Source: Epilithonimonas caeni DSM 17710 (lineage in GTDB: Bacteria > Bacteroidota > Bacteroidia > Flavobacteriales > Weeksellaceae). From it: a stretch of 64,000 nucleotides of DNA. The notes under the pieces were generated by a model that did no database searches, was not told the DNA's origin, and saw only the letters and a list, made by a program, of their open reading frames with translations. The stretch is from positions 248,001 through 312,000 of the forward strand of contig NZ_AUFK01000018.1 of assembly GCF_000426465.1 (NCBI RefSeq), in the 5' to 3' direction. Position 1 is the first letter of the stretch, and the number at the start of each line of letters is the position of its first letter. Made by a program: the position numbers and the translations under genes. Positions 19,142 through 29,100 of the stretch are shown here, one piece after another.

Positions 19142-19843
19142 TTATGGTTTTTTGAGTACGTATCCCATTCCTATAACGGTATGGATGATCTTGTCATCTT
19201 CCTGATTGTCTAATTTTTTTCTTAAGTAATTGACATATACGTCCACAACGTTTGTTCCTAATTCGTAGTTCACACCCCAGACGGCTTCCAGTATTTCGGC
19301 TCTGGATATCACTTTTTCAGGGTTGTTCAGAAAGTAGAGTAGGAGCTTGTATTCTGTGGAGGTCAAAGAGACCTCTATGCCGGCACGGGTTACTTTTTTG
19401 GTATAGTCATTGACCGTGAGATCAGAAAATTGATAGATGTTCTCATTATCGATCTCAGTTGTTTCTGGCCCGTTATGATGTCCGCTTCTTCTCAGTAGAG
19501 ATTTGATTCGGGCAACAAGCTCGATGAACTTGAAGGGCTTTACCAGGTAATCATCGCCTCCGCTTTCCAGCCCTAGCACTATATTTTCTGAGGAATCCAA
19601 AGCTGTAAGGAATAGGATAGGGACGGTTTTGTTCTTTTTTCTGATCTCTTTGCAGACCTCCAGCCCATTGATGTCGGGCAACATGATGTCGAGAATGATT
19701 ATGTCAAAGCTATTTTCTTCCACAAGCTTTATCCCTGTAGAGCCATCCAGAGCTACGGAAATCTCGTAACCCAACTCCTGTAATCCCTTTTTTATAAAGG
19801 AAACAACGCTGGACTCATCTTCTATCAGAACAATTTTTTTCAT
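19142..19843 (-). CDS. OmpR-type response regulator
   Basis: The 233-residue protein has a receiver domain (1-120) with the acidic pair E8/D9, phospho-acceptor Asp52 in ILDIMLP, the switch Thr in LTALD, and Lys in YLVKPF. The C-terminal OmpR/PhoB winged helix (about 135-230) ends with VRRK-like VYVNYLRKKLD. Phosphorylation by the neighbouring kinase should drive DNA binding. It is the first gene of a two-gene operon with that kinase. Confidence 0.94.
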   Translation of the reverse strand: MKKIVLIEDESSVVSFIKKGLQELGYEISVALDGSTGIKLVEENSFDIIILDIMLPDINGLEVCKEIRKKNKTVPILFLTALDSSENIVLGLESGGDDYLVKPFKFIELVARIKSLLRRSGHHNGPETTEIDNENIYQFSDLTVNDYTKKVTRAGIEVSLTSTEYKLLLYFLNNPEKVISRAEILEAVWGVNYELGTNVVDVYVNYLRKKLDNQEDDKIIHTVIGMGYVLKKP

Positions 19844-20002
19844 AACTAATAATTACAAAAATATAAAATTACTTTATCGGAGAATTTGATTTAGCTCCAA
19901 ATTGCGTCCAGATCTTTGATTTTTTCAAAAATACAATTTATAATCAAATAAAATAAGGCTGTACCGAAGTCTGTTTTTCTTTGTTTTTTATAATTTAGCA
20001 AG

Positions 20003-20368
20003 ATGAGAAATTTGATTTATATCTTCTTGGGAGGAGGCTTGGGTAGCGTTGCACGTTTCATGATCTCGAATTATAGTCAGAAACTTTGGAACATAGATGG
20101 GTTCCCTATGGGGACATTCGTTGTTAATATGACAGGATGCTTCCTGATTGGTATTTTGTCAGCTTATTTCCTGAAGGTCGATAATTCTTTGAGATATCTT
20201 TTGATAACAGGAGTTTGTGGTGGTTATACTACATTCTCCACTTTTTCTGCGGAGAATTATTCACTTTGGCAAAATGGTAATTATGGAATGTTGATTTTAT
20301 ATGCTTTATCAAGTCTTATTTTAGGTTTAATAATGGTGTTTTTAGGCTTTCAGATGCTGAAGAGTTAA
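20003..20368 (+). CDS. crcB: Fluoride channel/exporter CrcB (Fluc)
   Basis: The 121-residue protein has four membrane helices. It contains the Fluc motifs GGGLGSVARF near the start, NMTGCFLIG in helix 2 (the pore Asn region), and GVCGGYTTFSTFS in helix 3 with the conserved Gly-Gly-Tyr-Thr-Thr-Phe-Ser-Thr break that binds the central sodium. It works as an antiparallel dimer that lets fluoride out of the cell. I looked for a fluoride riboswitch in the 160 bases upstream and found none. Confidence 0.93.
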   Translation: MRNLIYIFLGGGLGSVARFMISNYSQKLWNIDGFPMGTFVVNMTGCFLIGILSAYFLKVDNSLRYLLITGVCGGYTTFSTFSAENYSLWQNGNYGMLILYALSSLILGLIMVFLGFQMLKS

Positions 20369-20416
20369 TTTTAGGCTTTGATAATTAGAGAATTAAATTT
20401 TTTTTGCAAATATAAT

Positions 20417-20448
20417 TTGGTCTTAATGGAAAAGGTTTCTATATTTGC
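20417..20448 (+). promoter_or_regulatory. Bacteroidota-type promoter for tRNA-Ser(UGA)
   Basis: TTTG at 20417-20420 and TATATTTG at 20441-20448 are 20 bases apart. The pair matches the phylum consensus and lies 32 bases before the tRNA. Confidence 0.75.
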
Positions 20449-20479
20449 ACCACTGAAAACGAGAAATCGTAGCAAGTAA

Positions 20480-20567
20480 GGAGAGTTGGCAGAGTGGTCG
20501 ATTGCGGCAGTCTTGAAAACTGTTGACTGTAACAGGTCCGGGGGTTCGAATCCCTCACTCTCCGCCA
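20480..20567 (+). tRNA. tRNA-Ser (anticodon UGA), likely integration site
   Basis: The acceptor arm GGAGAGT (20480-20486) pairs with ACTCTCC (20557-20563). The discriminator is G, and CCA follows at 20565-20567. The anticodon loop CTTGAAA between GCAGT and ACTGT gives TGA. A tyrosine integrase begins 250 bases downstream, so the 3' end is the probable attachment site of the island. Confidence 0.93.
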
Positions 20568-20590
20568 GGTTAGAAACCAAAATAAGCTAA

Positions 20591-20628
20591 AACGCTGTAA
20601 ACATCAATGTTTACAGCGTTTTTTATTT
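20591..20628 (+). terminator. Terminator after tRNA-Ser(UGA)
   Basis: A 13-bp perfect stem pairs AACGCTGTAAACA (20591-20603) with TGTTTACAGCGTT (20608-20620), followed by a T-rich tail. Confidence 0.85.
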
Positions 20629-20653
20629 TAGCGCAGTATCAAAAAAAATCAAA

Positions 20654-20719
20654 ATAGGTCACGATTTATATGTCCTATTTCGTGTCCCATTCAAAAAATT
20701 ACAAAAATGGGTCACGAAA
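20654..20719. repeat. Candidate integrase arm-binding repeats
   Basis: AATAGGTCACGA (about 20654), its inverted relative TTTCGTGTCCCATT (20678-20691) and AATGGGTCACGAAA (20706-20719) are related 12-14 base sequences between the tRNA and the integrase. AATGGGTCAC occurs again at 22131-22140, beyond the integrase. Grouped direct and inverted repeats like this are typical of integrase arm sites. Confidence 0.45.
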
Positions 20720-20818
20720 AATCAAGGAAAGCCCGACCAATAGGCAGTCTAACGATTGTACATCTTGCAAAAAGTGGTAACAAAAAGTAAATTATTAAAC
20801 CATTAAAGTTATCACACA

Positions 20819-22051
20819 ATGAACAAAACATTCAACCTGTTATTCTTTATCAAAAAGAATAAAATCAGAACAAACGGAACCGCTCCCATCTATTTACGAA
20901 TCACGATAGACGGCAAGGCAGCCGACATTGCTGCTAAAAGGTATATTGATCCTAAGAAATGGGATGTTAAAGCACACAAGGCATTAGGTAATTCGCAAGA
21001 AGCCAAAACACTGAATCTCTATCTTAAAACTTTGGAACAAAAAGTTTATGATTTCCACTATCTGATGCTGAAAGAAGAAAACTTTGTAACTGCAGAGAGT
21101 TTAAAATCTAAACTGCTTGGAACGGATATCGAGCAAAGAATGCTTATTCCCATTTTTCAGGAGCATAATGACAAAGTTGAAGCTTTGGTCGGTCAGGATT
21201 TTGCCCCAGGAACATTAGAGCGTTATAAAACTTCTTTAAAGCATACACAGGAATTCATTAACTGGAAGTACAAAGTTTCTGATATTGATATCACGCAAAT
21301 CGATCACGGTTTTATCAGTGATTATGATTTCTGGTTGCGCAGTGTGCGTAAATGCGGAAATAATACGGCTGTGAAATATCTCAAGAATTTCAAAAAGATT
21401 ATCCGTCTATGTATGGCGCACGGCTGGATTACTAAAGACCCTTTTCTAGGTTACAAAGCAAAGATTAAAGCTGTCGAACGTCCTTATCTTACCAAAGAAG
21501 AAATTCAGATGATTTATGAAAAGGAATTTGCATCAGACCGATTGAACCAAGTTCGCGATATTTTTCTTTTCAGTTGCTATACGGGCTTGGCTTATGTGGA
21601 TGTCAAGCAATTGTCAAAATCTAACATCAATATTGGGATTGATGGGGACCAATGGATTTTTACCCATCGTCAAAAGACCGATACCCCAACCAGGGTTCCG
21701 TTATTGCCTGTGGCTCAGGAACTGGTTTTAAAATACGAGAATCATCCTCAGTGTGTCAATTCAGATGTTCTATTTCCTGTTCTCAGTAATCAGAAAATGA
21801 ATTCGTATCTAAAAGAAATTGCGAGTGTCTGTGGCATCAATAAGGATTTAACATTCCATATTGCAAGGCATACTTTTGCTACTACTGTTACTTTGTCCAA
21901 TGGCGTTCCCATTGAAAGTGTGAGTAAAATGCTTGGTCATACGAATATTAAGACTACTCAGCATTATGCGAAGATTCTGGATAAGAAAGTGAGTGATGAC
22001 ATGGCGGTTTTACGAAATAAACTGCAGGATTTAAGTAGAGTTAAAGATTAA
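20819..22051 (+). CDS. Tyrosine site-specific integrase of the genomic island
   Basis: The 410-residue protein has an N-terminal arm-type DNA-binding region (FFIKKNKIRTNGTAPIYLRITIDGK), a SAM-like core-binding domain (about 105-205) and a catalytic domain. H347-x-x-R350 lies in HIARH, the box GHTNIKTTQHY follows, and the nucleophile is Tyr383. The first catalytic Arg is not at its usual place: the motif is TGLAYVDV, as in many Bacteroidota integrases including the CTnDOT type. It should join the element to the tRNA-Ser gene just upstream. Confidence 0.93.
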   Translation: MNKTFNLLFFIKKNKIRTNGTAPIYLRITIDGKAADIAAKRYIDPKKWDVKAHKALGNSQEAKTLNLYLKTLEQKVYDFHYLMLKEENFVTAESLKSKLLGTDIEQRMLIPIFQEHNDKVEALVGQDFAPGTLERYKTSLKHTQEFINWKYKVSDIDITQIDHGFISDYDFWLRSVRKCGNNTAVKYLKNFKKIIRLCMAHGWITKDPFLGYKAKIKAVERPYLTKEEIQMIYEKEFASDRLNQVRDIFLFSCYTGLAYVDVKQLSKSNINIGIDGDQWIFTHRQKTDTPTRVPLLPVAQELVLKYENHPQCVNSDVLFPVLSNQKMNSYLKEIASVCGINKDLTFHIARHTFATTVTLSNGVPIESVSKMLGHTNIKTTQHYAKILDKKVSDDMAVLRNKLQDLSRVKD

Positions 22052-22052
22052 A

Positions 22053-22157
22053 ATGAGACCGCCTCAAAAAGTACTGATAATACTCTGAGAGTCTCTTAAT
22101 CGGCAAAATTAATCAGACAGGATTCCGAGAAATGGGTCACTTTTGAGACGACCTCAT
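22053..22157. mobile_element. MITE-like element or IS remnant with inverted ends
   Basis: ATGAGACCGCCTCAAAAAGT (22053-22072) and ACTTTTGAGACGACCTCAT (22139-22157) form an imperfect inverted repeat around an 66-base non-coding centre. Ends of the form GAGxCxGxCTCAAAA are common in Bacteroidota insertion sequences, so this is probably a non-autonomous or deleted copy. It abuts the integrase stop codon. Confidence 0.45.
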
Positions 22158-22868
22158 GTTTTATCTTATTTGTAAACAGTAAAGGACTTTCTAATCATCT
22201 AATACATAGATATAGATAATATTTAAAATGTCTTAGATAACAATTAAAAAGACTTGACAAACGTAGATTATTTTAATTGGAATCTCATGTTTGCTTTATA
22301 TAGCAATGAACATTTGGTGATTTAGCTAATAATCCCTGAATGATAATCATTGAAAAGTAATAATAGATGTAAGTAAAGCAAACAAATAGCATTTATATTA
22401 AAACTAAAATATATTATAAAACGAAGGTGATATACGTTATCATACTTTTGAGTCTTTTGCCAAATGATGCAATTGACCGAACATTAGATTTTTTTCAGGA
22501 ACTTAAAAGTAGAAGAAATGTACTTTAAGGATAAACCTTACCATCGGATTTAGATTTGAAATTTCCACTTGAACCAAATTTAATACAATAATATTTGGGG
22601 AAAACAGCTTCTCATATTTATAAATGTATTGGATATTATTCTAGCAAGAATACACTATCAGTAATGTCCAAAATTTCGATTTTAAATTTGTTGATAGGTA
22701 TAACCTTCAAAATTTCCTATGCCCTTAACTTTTTAATGTAGTTATTATAACTTTGAAGTAGGCTAAGTTTCTCAATATAACAAGTCAGCAAATATTGATT
22801 TTTAATATAACTAACCTCATGAGTAACATTTATATTTATTAAATTAGCTTAAAACTAATAATCATAGA
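22158..22868. other. AT-rich stretch without a convincing gene, upstream of hamA
   Basis: No gene of convincing length is present. A 33-codon frame at 22427-22528 (GTG start, ending DFFQELKSRRNVL) may be a gene fragment. TAACTTTG at 22748-22755 fits the promoter -7 element about 115 bases before hamA, but no good -33 element is seen. This stretch looks like decayed island DNA. Confidence 0.5.
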
Positions 22869-23657
22869 ATGGCAATTAATGGAATTAGAACAATACAAAA
22901 TGGAAAATATCTTATTTTCTATATTGAAAGTTTTTCTGATGAACTTCAAGAGCTAATTAGAAGTCAATTACAAGGTATTTTTCATGGTTTTTCTGAATAT
23001 GAGTCATTAGAAGAATTTTATTCATATCAAAACACCTTAAAGTCATTTCTTGACAGATATAACAGTAAACATGATGATGCAAAAAAAGGCATAATTGGTG
23101 AACTATTATGTCATATTATACTTGGTAATGAATTGGATGATCTTAAATGTTTATCTATTTTAAAGAATAAAGAAGAGAGACAAGTTAAAAAAGGATTTGA
23201 TATCATTTATTATAATTTAGAAAATATCAAGCTTTGGTATACAGAAGTGAAATCAGGTCATAAAAATGAATCTCCAAATTGTTCAGATGCTAATGTAGTT
23301 CTTTTGAAAAGATCAAGAAGTGCTATTTCCTCCATGATTGAAGAAAGAAGACAATCATTATGGGAGTCTGCTTTATTAGATGCAAGCTTAATGATAAAAC
23401 AGGAAAATGGACTTCCAGATATCAGAAGATTATTAGCTAATGATTCCCCAAGCTTCAATCCTAATCAAAAAAAGAATGTGATCATAACATCAGTTTTATA
23501 TAATGAACTATCAGAATTAATAGAGGAAATGAGTGTTTCAGATTTTACAGATGACACCATTACTCAAGATACCTTTGAAGATATAATAGTCATAAGTATA
23601 CAAAAAAGAATGTTTGAAACAATTGCAGACTTTTTAACATCTGAATCAATATCATGA
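22869..23657 (+). CDS. hamA: Hachiman nuclease HamA (DUF1837-like)
   Basis: The 262-residue protein shows a PD-(D/E)XK pattern: Glu78 in KKGIIGELL, Asp111 in KKGFDIIYY, and Glu126-x-Lys128 in WYTEVKSG. This arrangement and the length fit the DUF1837 nuclease HamA. The next gene is an SF2 helicase of HamB type and starts inside hamA with a four-base ATGA overlap. In Hachiman, HamB senses damaged or unusual DNA and releases HamA to degrade DNA and stop phage spread. The gene is very AT-rich compared with host genes. The assignment rests on motif and gene context rather than on a database match. Confidence 0.75.
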   Translation: MAINGIRTIQNGKYLIFYIESFSDELQELIRSQLQGIFHGFSEYESLEEFYSYQNTLKSFLDRYNSKHDDAKKGIIGELLCHIILGNELDDLKCLSILKNKEERQVKKGFDIIYYNLENIKLWYTEVKSGHKNESPNCSDANVVLLKRSRSAISSMIEERRQSLWESALLDASLMIKQENGLPDIRRLLANDSPSFNPNQKKNVIITSVLYNELSELIEEMSVSDFTDDTITQDTFEDIIVISIQKRMFETIADFLTSESIS

Positions 23658-26122
23658 GTGAATTAAAGTTATTAGATTTTAGAAAAAAAAGTCAAAATAG
23701 TGACTTCACAAGTCTTTTTGAAAAATTAATACTTAATAAAGAAATTTCTGATGAAGAAATACAATATTTATTAAAAACAGCAATATTCTTTTTGAATTTT
23801 GGGGATACTTATCTCCAAAAGTTAGGATATAAAATATTAGTTGTTTATTCTAACAGATATAATGATTACAAACCATTATATGATTTTGCAATTAACAAAG
23901 GTTTTATACCAATATCTAAGTTTATAGAATCTAAAAATAGTACAGAAAAGGATAGCTTTTTTGAGATGTTTTTTTCAGCATTTCATGAGAATTTTAAAGA
24001 GCAGAGCTATTACTTGTCAAATGGTCAAAAAAAGCTAACAGAATTTTCTAACAGTTCTGATAAAAACCTTGTAATCATTGCACCCACTTCTTATGGAAAA
24101 TCAGAGATAATTATCAAGAAAATTCTGGATAATTTAAATAAGAAAATATGCGTAATCGTTCCTAGTAAAGCATTACTAGCTCAAACAAAAAAAAGATTAC
24201 TTAATCAATCAATTTCTGATTATCAAATTCAGAGAGTTATAACTCACCCTGAAATGTACAAAGGAACTGAAGAAAGTTTTATTTCAGTATTAACACAAGA
24301 AAGATTACTGAGATTACTCCAAAAAAATGAAGAATTATCTCTTGATTTGATTTTAATTGATGAAGCTCATAATATTTTTGGGGACAAAAAAGATGATGAA
24401 AGAGCAATTCTTTTAGCCCAGGTAGTAATTATTTTGAAGAAAAGGAACCCTAATATATCATTAAATTTTTATTCTCCCTTTATTGCAGACTTTAATAATT
24501 TAAAAATAAACCAAATTGAACTTGAGCTTGAATCTGAAAATATTGATGAGTTTATTAAGACTGAAAAGTATTTTATTTGTGATTTACGTAATGGCAAAAA
24601 TCAATTAGAATTATATGATCAATTCTCTAACCAGTTTTTTAATACGAATATTGAATATGAAGATATTTTTGATTTATTACTAAATGAAAATTCAAAAAAA
24701 AATATCATCTATTTGAATCGTCCTATGCATATTGAAGAGCTGTCAAATGATCTAATGGATAAAATTGAGGATACCTTCGAGATAGATGATATAGAGGAAA
24801 CAATTTCAGATTTCATACATCCAAATTATAAACTTATAAATTGTATAAAAAAGGGAATTGTATATCATCATGGAGGTATGCCTGAAATGATAAGATTATA
24901 TGTAGAAGATATATTTTCAAAATATAATTTTATCTCATTTATTATAACAAGTTCTACATTGCTAGAAGGAATCAATATACCAGCAGAGAAAATTTTTCTT
25001 TTATCCATCAAGAAGGGAAAAAATACAAATCTGACAAATTCTCAATTCAAAAATTTAATAGGAAGAGTAAATCGTTTCAGTGAAATTTTTAATAATGAAA
25101 CAGGAGATTTACGATTATTGGAACCTAATATTTATATACTAAAAAATAAATATACAGCTAGCAATGCAAATATTAAAAATTTTGTTTCTCAAAGAGCTAG
25201 AATTGAATCCCAAATTGAAGATAATATTAATAATGTTTTGTTAAAAACAGTAGGTGATTTAAATATTGAAGAAAAAGAAATACTTAAAAACTCATTAGAG
25301 TCTTTAGAAAATATTGAACCTAATACTACTGATTTAGAAAATCCATATTATGTTCAATCAGAAATTGCAAAGCTCTGTTATAAAAACAATATTAATGATT
25401 TTGACATAAAAACATCTGAAAAACAACTTATTGAAAATCTGAACAATTATAAGAGACAACTTTTCTCAATCATCAATAATAGCAATGATCTTATTGAAGC
25501 TATTGCTTCAATATTCTTTAATGAAATAGATTTAAAGGATAGTAATATTAGTCGTTTAGTAAACCCTCCAGCAAGAAGATTTTATTCAATGTTAGTAGAA
25601 TGGCGTAGTAGAAGTGCATCTTATAAAGAAATGATTTCAAGTTTTTTACGCTATTGGGAAACATTAAGAGGAGAGGATTTATTAATTTATGTGGGGACAA
25701 AATGGGGAGTTGATAAAAGAAGTTTTACAGATAGAATGCCTTTATATATTGACTTAAGAAACAAAGATATACCAGAAAGGGTAAATATTGCAATACTAAG
25801 AATTAAAGAAGAACAAGATTTCATTGAATTTAATCTATTAAAATATATCGAAGTATTAAGCGAATTGGAATTAGTAGATCACACATTTTTCGATAAGGTT
25901 AAATATGGAAGTGGTGACAGAAAAACAATTATTTTATTAAAAAATGGTTTTTCTATTGAACTAGCTAAATGTATTAATAAGGAGGAATATAATTCTCTTA
26001 TTTCATTTAATTTAGAATTAGATGAGGTAAATATCAATCCTGCTATAATTTCGACAATGGAAGAAAATTTTGAAAATAAAATATTAATTTTTGAATTAAA
26101 ATATCACATCAGTTTTTCTTAA
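23654..26122 (+). CDS. hamB: Hachiman helicase HamB (superfamily 2)
   Basis: The 822-residue protein is an SF2 helicase. Walker A is APTSYGKSE (143-151) and Walker B is the DEAH box at 236-239. Motif IV/V region TSSTLLEGINIPAEK and motif VI LIGRVNRFS follow. The C-terminal third is helical and has no motif I know. It starts within hamA (four-base overlap) and ends six bases before the next gene, so at least three genes form one operon. In Hachiman the helicase holds the HamA nuclease inactive on intact DNA. The reduced length compared with some HamB proteins is not unusual. Confidence 0.78.
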   Translation: MSELKLLDFRKKSQNSDFTSLFEKLILNKEISDEEIQYLLKTAIFFLNFGDTYLQKLGYKILVVYSNRYNDYKPLYDFAINKGFIPISKFIESKNSTEKDSFFEMFFSAFHENFKEQSYYLSNGQKKLTEFSNSSDKNLVIIAPTSYGKSEIIIKKILDNLNKKICVIVPSKALLAQTKKRLLNQSISDYQIQRVITHPEMYKGTEESFISVLTQERLLRLLQKNEELSLDLILIDEAHNIFGDKKDDERAILLAQVVIILKKRNPNISLNFYSPFIADFNNLKINQIELELESENIDEFIKTEKYFICDLRNGKNQLELYDQFSNQFFNTNIEYEDIFDLLLNENSKKNIIYLNRPMHIEELSNDLMDKIEDTFEIDDIEETISDFIHPNYKLINCIKKGIVYHHGGMPEMIRLYVEDIFSKYNFISFIITSSTLLEGINIPAEKIFLLSIKKGKNTNLTNSQFKNLIGRVNRFSEIFNNETGDLRLLEPNIYILKNKYTASNANIKNFVSQRARIESQIEDNINNVLLKTVGDLNIEEKEILKNSLESLENIEPNTTDLENPYYVQSEIAKLCYKNNINDFDIKTSEKQLIENLNNYKRQLFSIINNSNDLIEAIASIFFNEIDLKDSNISRLVNPPARRFYSMLVEWRSRSASYKEMISSFLRYWETLRGEDLLIYVGTKWGVDKRSFTDRMPLYIDLRNKDIPERVNIAILRIKEEQDFIEFNLLKYIEVLSELELVDHTFFDKVKYGSGDRKTIILLKNGFSIELAKCINKEEYNSLISFNLELDEVNINPAIISTMEENFENKILIFELKYHISFS

Positions 26123-26128
26123 AATAAA

Positions 26129-29100
26129 ATGGAAATGAATAAAGATTGGCTAGTTTTAGTCCAAAAGTTTGATGAAGCAAGTGCTAGAACAAAATTCGAA
26201 AATATTTGTGAGGGATTATTTAGAAAACTAAATCCCAAAAAAACAGTAAGGACTGTAAGAGTAAATCAAGGTGATGGAGGAATTGATATATTTATAGGTG
26301 AGATTGGTATTGAACCCATAGATGTAATCCAATGTAAGTTTTTTGTTTCTGGTATTGGTGATTCACAAAAAAATCAAATTAGAGAATCTTTTAAAACTGC
26401 AATGTTTTCACAAGAATATGAAGTTAAAAGCTGGACTCTATGTATAATAAACACTTTAGATTTACAACAAAATAAATGGTGGACTTCTTGGAAAAATAAG
26501 AATGAAGAAACTTATCAATTATCTAGTGATTTCATTTCATTAAAAGAAGGAAATGAGCTAATTGATTTACTAAAAGAATATAATCTTTACAATCAATCCT
26601 TTGAATTAGAGGATAGTATTAAAATAAAAGAAATTCATGAGGTATTAGTTAAGGGAGATTCACAGATTGATATTGAAAGTATTTTAAAGAATACTTCCTA
26701 TGCATTATTACAAGTTAGAAATTACATTGAAGATAAAACAAGCGCCCATATTGTCAGAGCTGAAGTTACATCTATATATAATTGGATAATCCAAGATATA
26801 CCATTAAATCAAAAAAATGTTTTGGTTTTAAAAGGGGAAAAGGGATTAGGAAAGTCTGCTATATTAAAAGATTTATATGAGCGACTTAGCTTAGAGAAGT
26901 ATAATGTTTTAGGATTAAAAGCAGATAAGTTCTATTGTAAATCAATTGTGGAACTTGAAAATAAATTATTTGATAAGTTACTTTCATTTGATAAGTTAAT
27001 TAAAGAAACAGTAGGAAAAGGAGAAAAGCTAGTTGTTTTAATTGATCAAATTGATGCTATGTCTCTTACACTCTCCTCAAATAGAGAATATATTGAAACC
27101 TATAATAAACTTATTTCTAAATTACAAACCTATCAAAATATTAGAATTATTATTTCTTCCAGATCATATGACTTAAAATATGATGCTGAACTTAGTATAT
27201 ATAATTCTGACAGTTATAAAAAAATATCGGTTAATATTTTTTCTGAGGAAGAAGTTAAAAGTATTCTTACAACCTTTAATATTAAACACCCTTCACAAAA
27301 AGTTTTGCATTTACTAAGGACTCCTAATCATTTAGATATTTTTTGTAGAATATATGATAATAGTTCAAAGCGTGAGATTGATTCAATTAATACACTAAAA
27401 GATTTATATGATCATTTATGGAAAAAATATATTTCTCCACAGAAAGAACTTAAACTTAAGGAGCTTATATTTAAAGTAGTTCAAAGGATGTATCAAGAAC
27501 AAAGAATTTCTGTAGGAAACATCTATGAAGATGATTATTTTTCTGAAATAGGATATCTAAATTCAAATAGTATACTAGTTGAATATGATAAAGAAATTCA
27601 ATTCTTTCATCAAACATTTTATGAATATGTATTTGCAAAACAATTTGTAGATAATCAAGGTAATCTGGAAGATTTTATTATAGATAATGAACAAAGTTTA
27701 TATGTTAGGTCAGTGATAAAAATGGTTTTGGAGTATTTAAGAGAATCAGACATTACTAAATATGTAAACACTATTAAAAACATACTTGCTTCATCTAATT
27801 ATAGATTTCATATAAAGTCCTTAATAATAAACAACTTAGGAGCTGTTAAAAACCCGTGTAATCTCGAAAAAAAACTTTTAATTGATGAAATACTAAAAAA
27901 TCCTGACTATGAAGATGTTTTTATGAGTTCTATGCAATCAGAAAATTGGGTTAAATTTCTTATATCAGAAAACATTCCTCTTACCTATTTTTCCATACAA
28001 AGTAATAATTTTGATACTGATGAGGAATTTATATTTGAGAAGAAAAAATATTTCAATTATAATTGGTCTATGTTTGTAAATAACATAAATAATAATCCAA
28101 TAATGATTCTAAACTACTTAGAGTCATTAGATTTTGAAAAAAAAGAAGCTTTCATTTCGGACTTAATGATTTATATTGATGATTGGAGTGACCTAAAATT
28201 ATTACCTTTTTTTGAAAAATATATTCCTTTTAAAAAAGAATCTGAAGGAAAAAGAGACAATCACTACTTTTATGAAGCATTAAAAAAAATCTTTTATCAT
28301 AATAAAGGCTATGCTTATAAAATGCTTGGGATTGCTATTATTGATTTCTATGAAAAATTTGAATTCAATTATAGATTTGAATACTCTTTAAATGAAATTG
28401 TCAAAGACTTTTGTATTGTAGCCCCATTAGAGTCTTTTAAATATTTATTTTCCATCTATGAAGAAATAGTTGATAAAACAAAGATACCATATTTCTATTA
28501 TGGAAAAATTCAATCTCCCCTTTATAAGAGTTCAAAAATAAATGATAAAGATTCTCATCGAATTTATTCTGGAGAACATAGATTAGATGATTATTTGGAA
28601 GAATTTATTCTAAATAGTAACACAAAATTTTTCTTAGAATTTTATCAGAACTATAAAAATTCCGATGATACTCTATTACTAAAAATGATTATAAAAAAAT
28701 TAGATTCTAACTATTCATTTTATAAGAATGAAATTCTTGAATTGATTGAAATACTTTCTTATAAAAATATATTTGGAGGTAGTGATGATCATTTGCAACT
28801 TCAACTCAGAATTATAATTAGTAATGTTTATAAATTATTAGAAAAAGAACAAAGAGAATTCATTAATAATATCTTATTAGATCTTAGAACCACATATGAC
28901 TATTGGATTTGGAAAGATGAAAATGGAAAAAGAAGAATCAGTTTAAATGAGTTTGGAAAAAAGAAATATCTCTTTATAAAAGCTCTTCCTTTTGATGAAT
29001 TAATTAAAAACAAATTACTCTTCAAAACCTACAAAGAGCTTGATAGAAAATTTGGAGATCTAAATCCTAGAATAGCTACTGATACTTCTGGAGCTACATG

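Noticed and set aside
19850-20002. Fluoride riboswitch upstream of crcB
   Set aside because: No match to the conserved core of the crcB motif was found in this stretch.
20540-20567. A second copy of the tRNA-Ser 3' end marking the far side of the island
   Set aside because: Reading through the window I found no copy apart from the general T-arm sequence in the other tRNA-Ser.
20371-20580. Minus-strand frame across tRNA-Ser(UGA)
   Set aside because: It lies across the tRNA gene on the opposite strand and is a by-product of that sequence.
22427-22528. 33-residue frame with a GTG start upstream of hamA
   Set aside because: Too short, with no domain or ribosome-binding support; at most a gene fragment.
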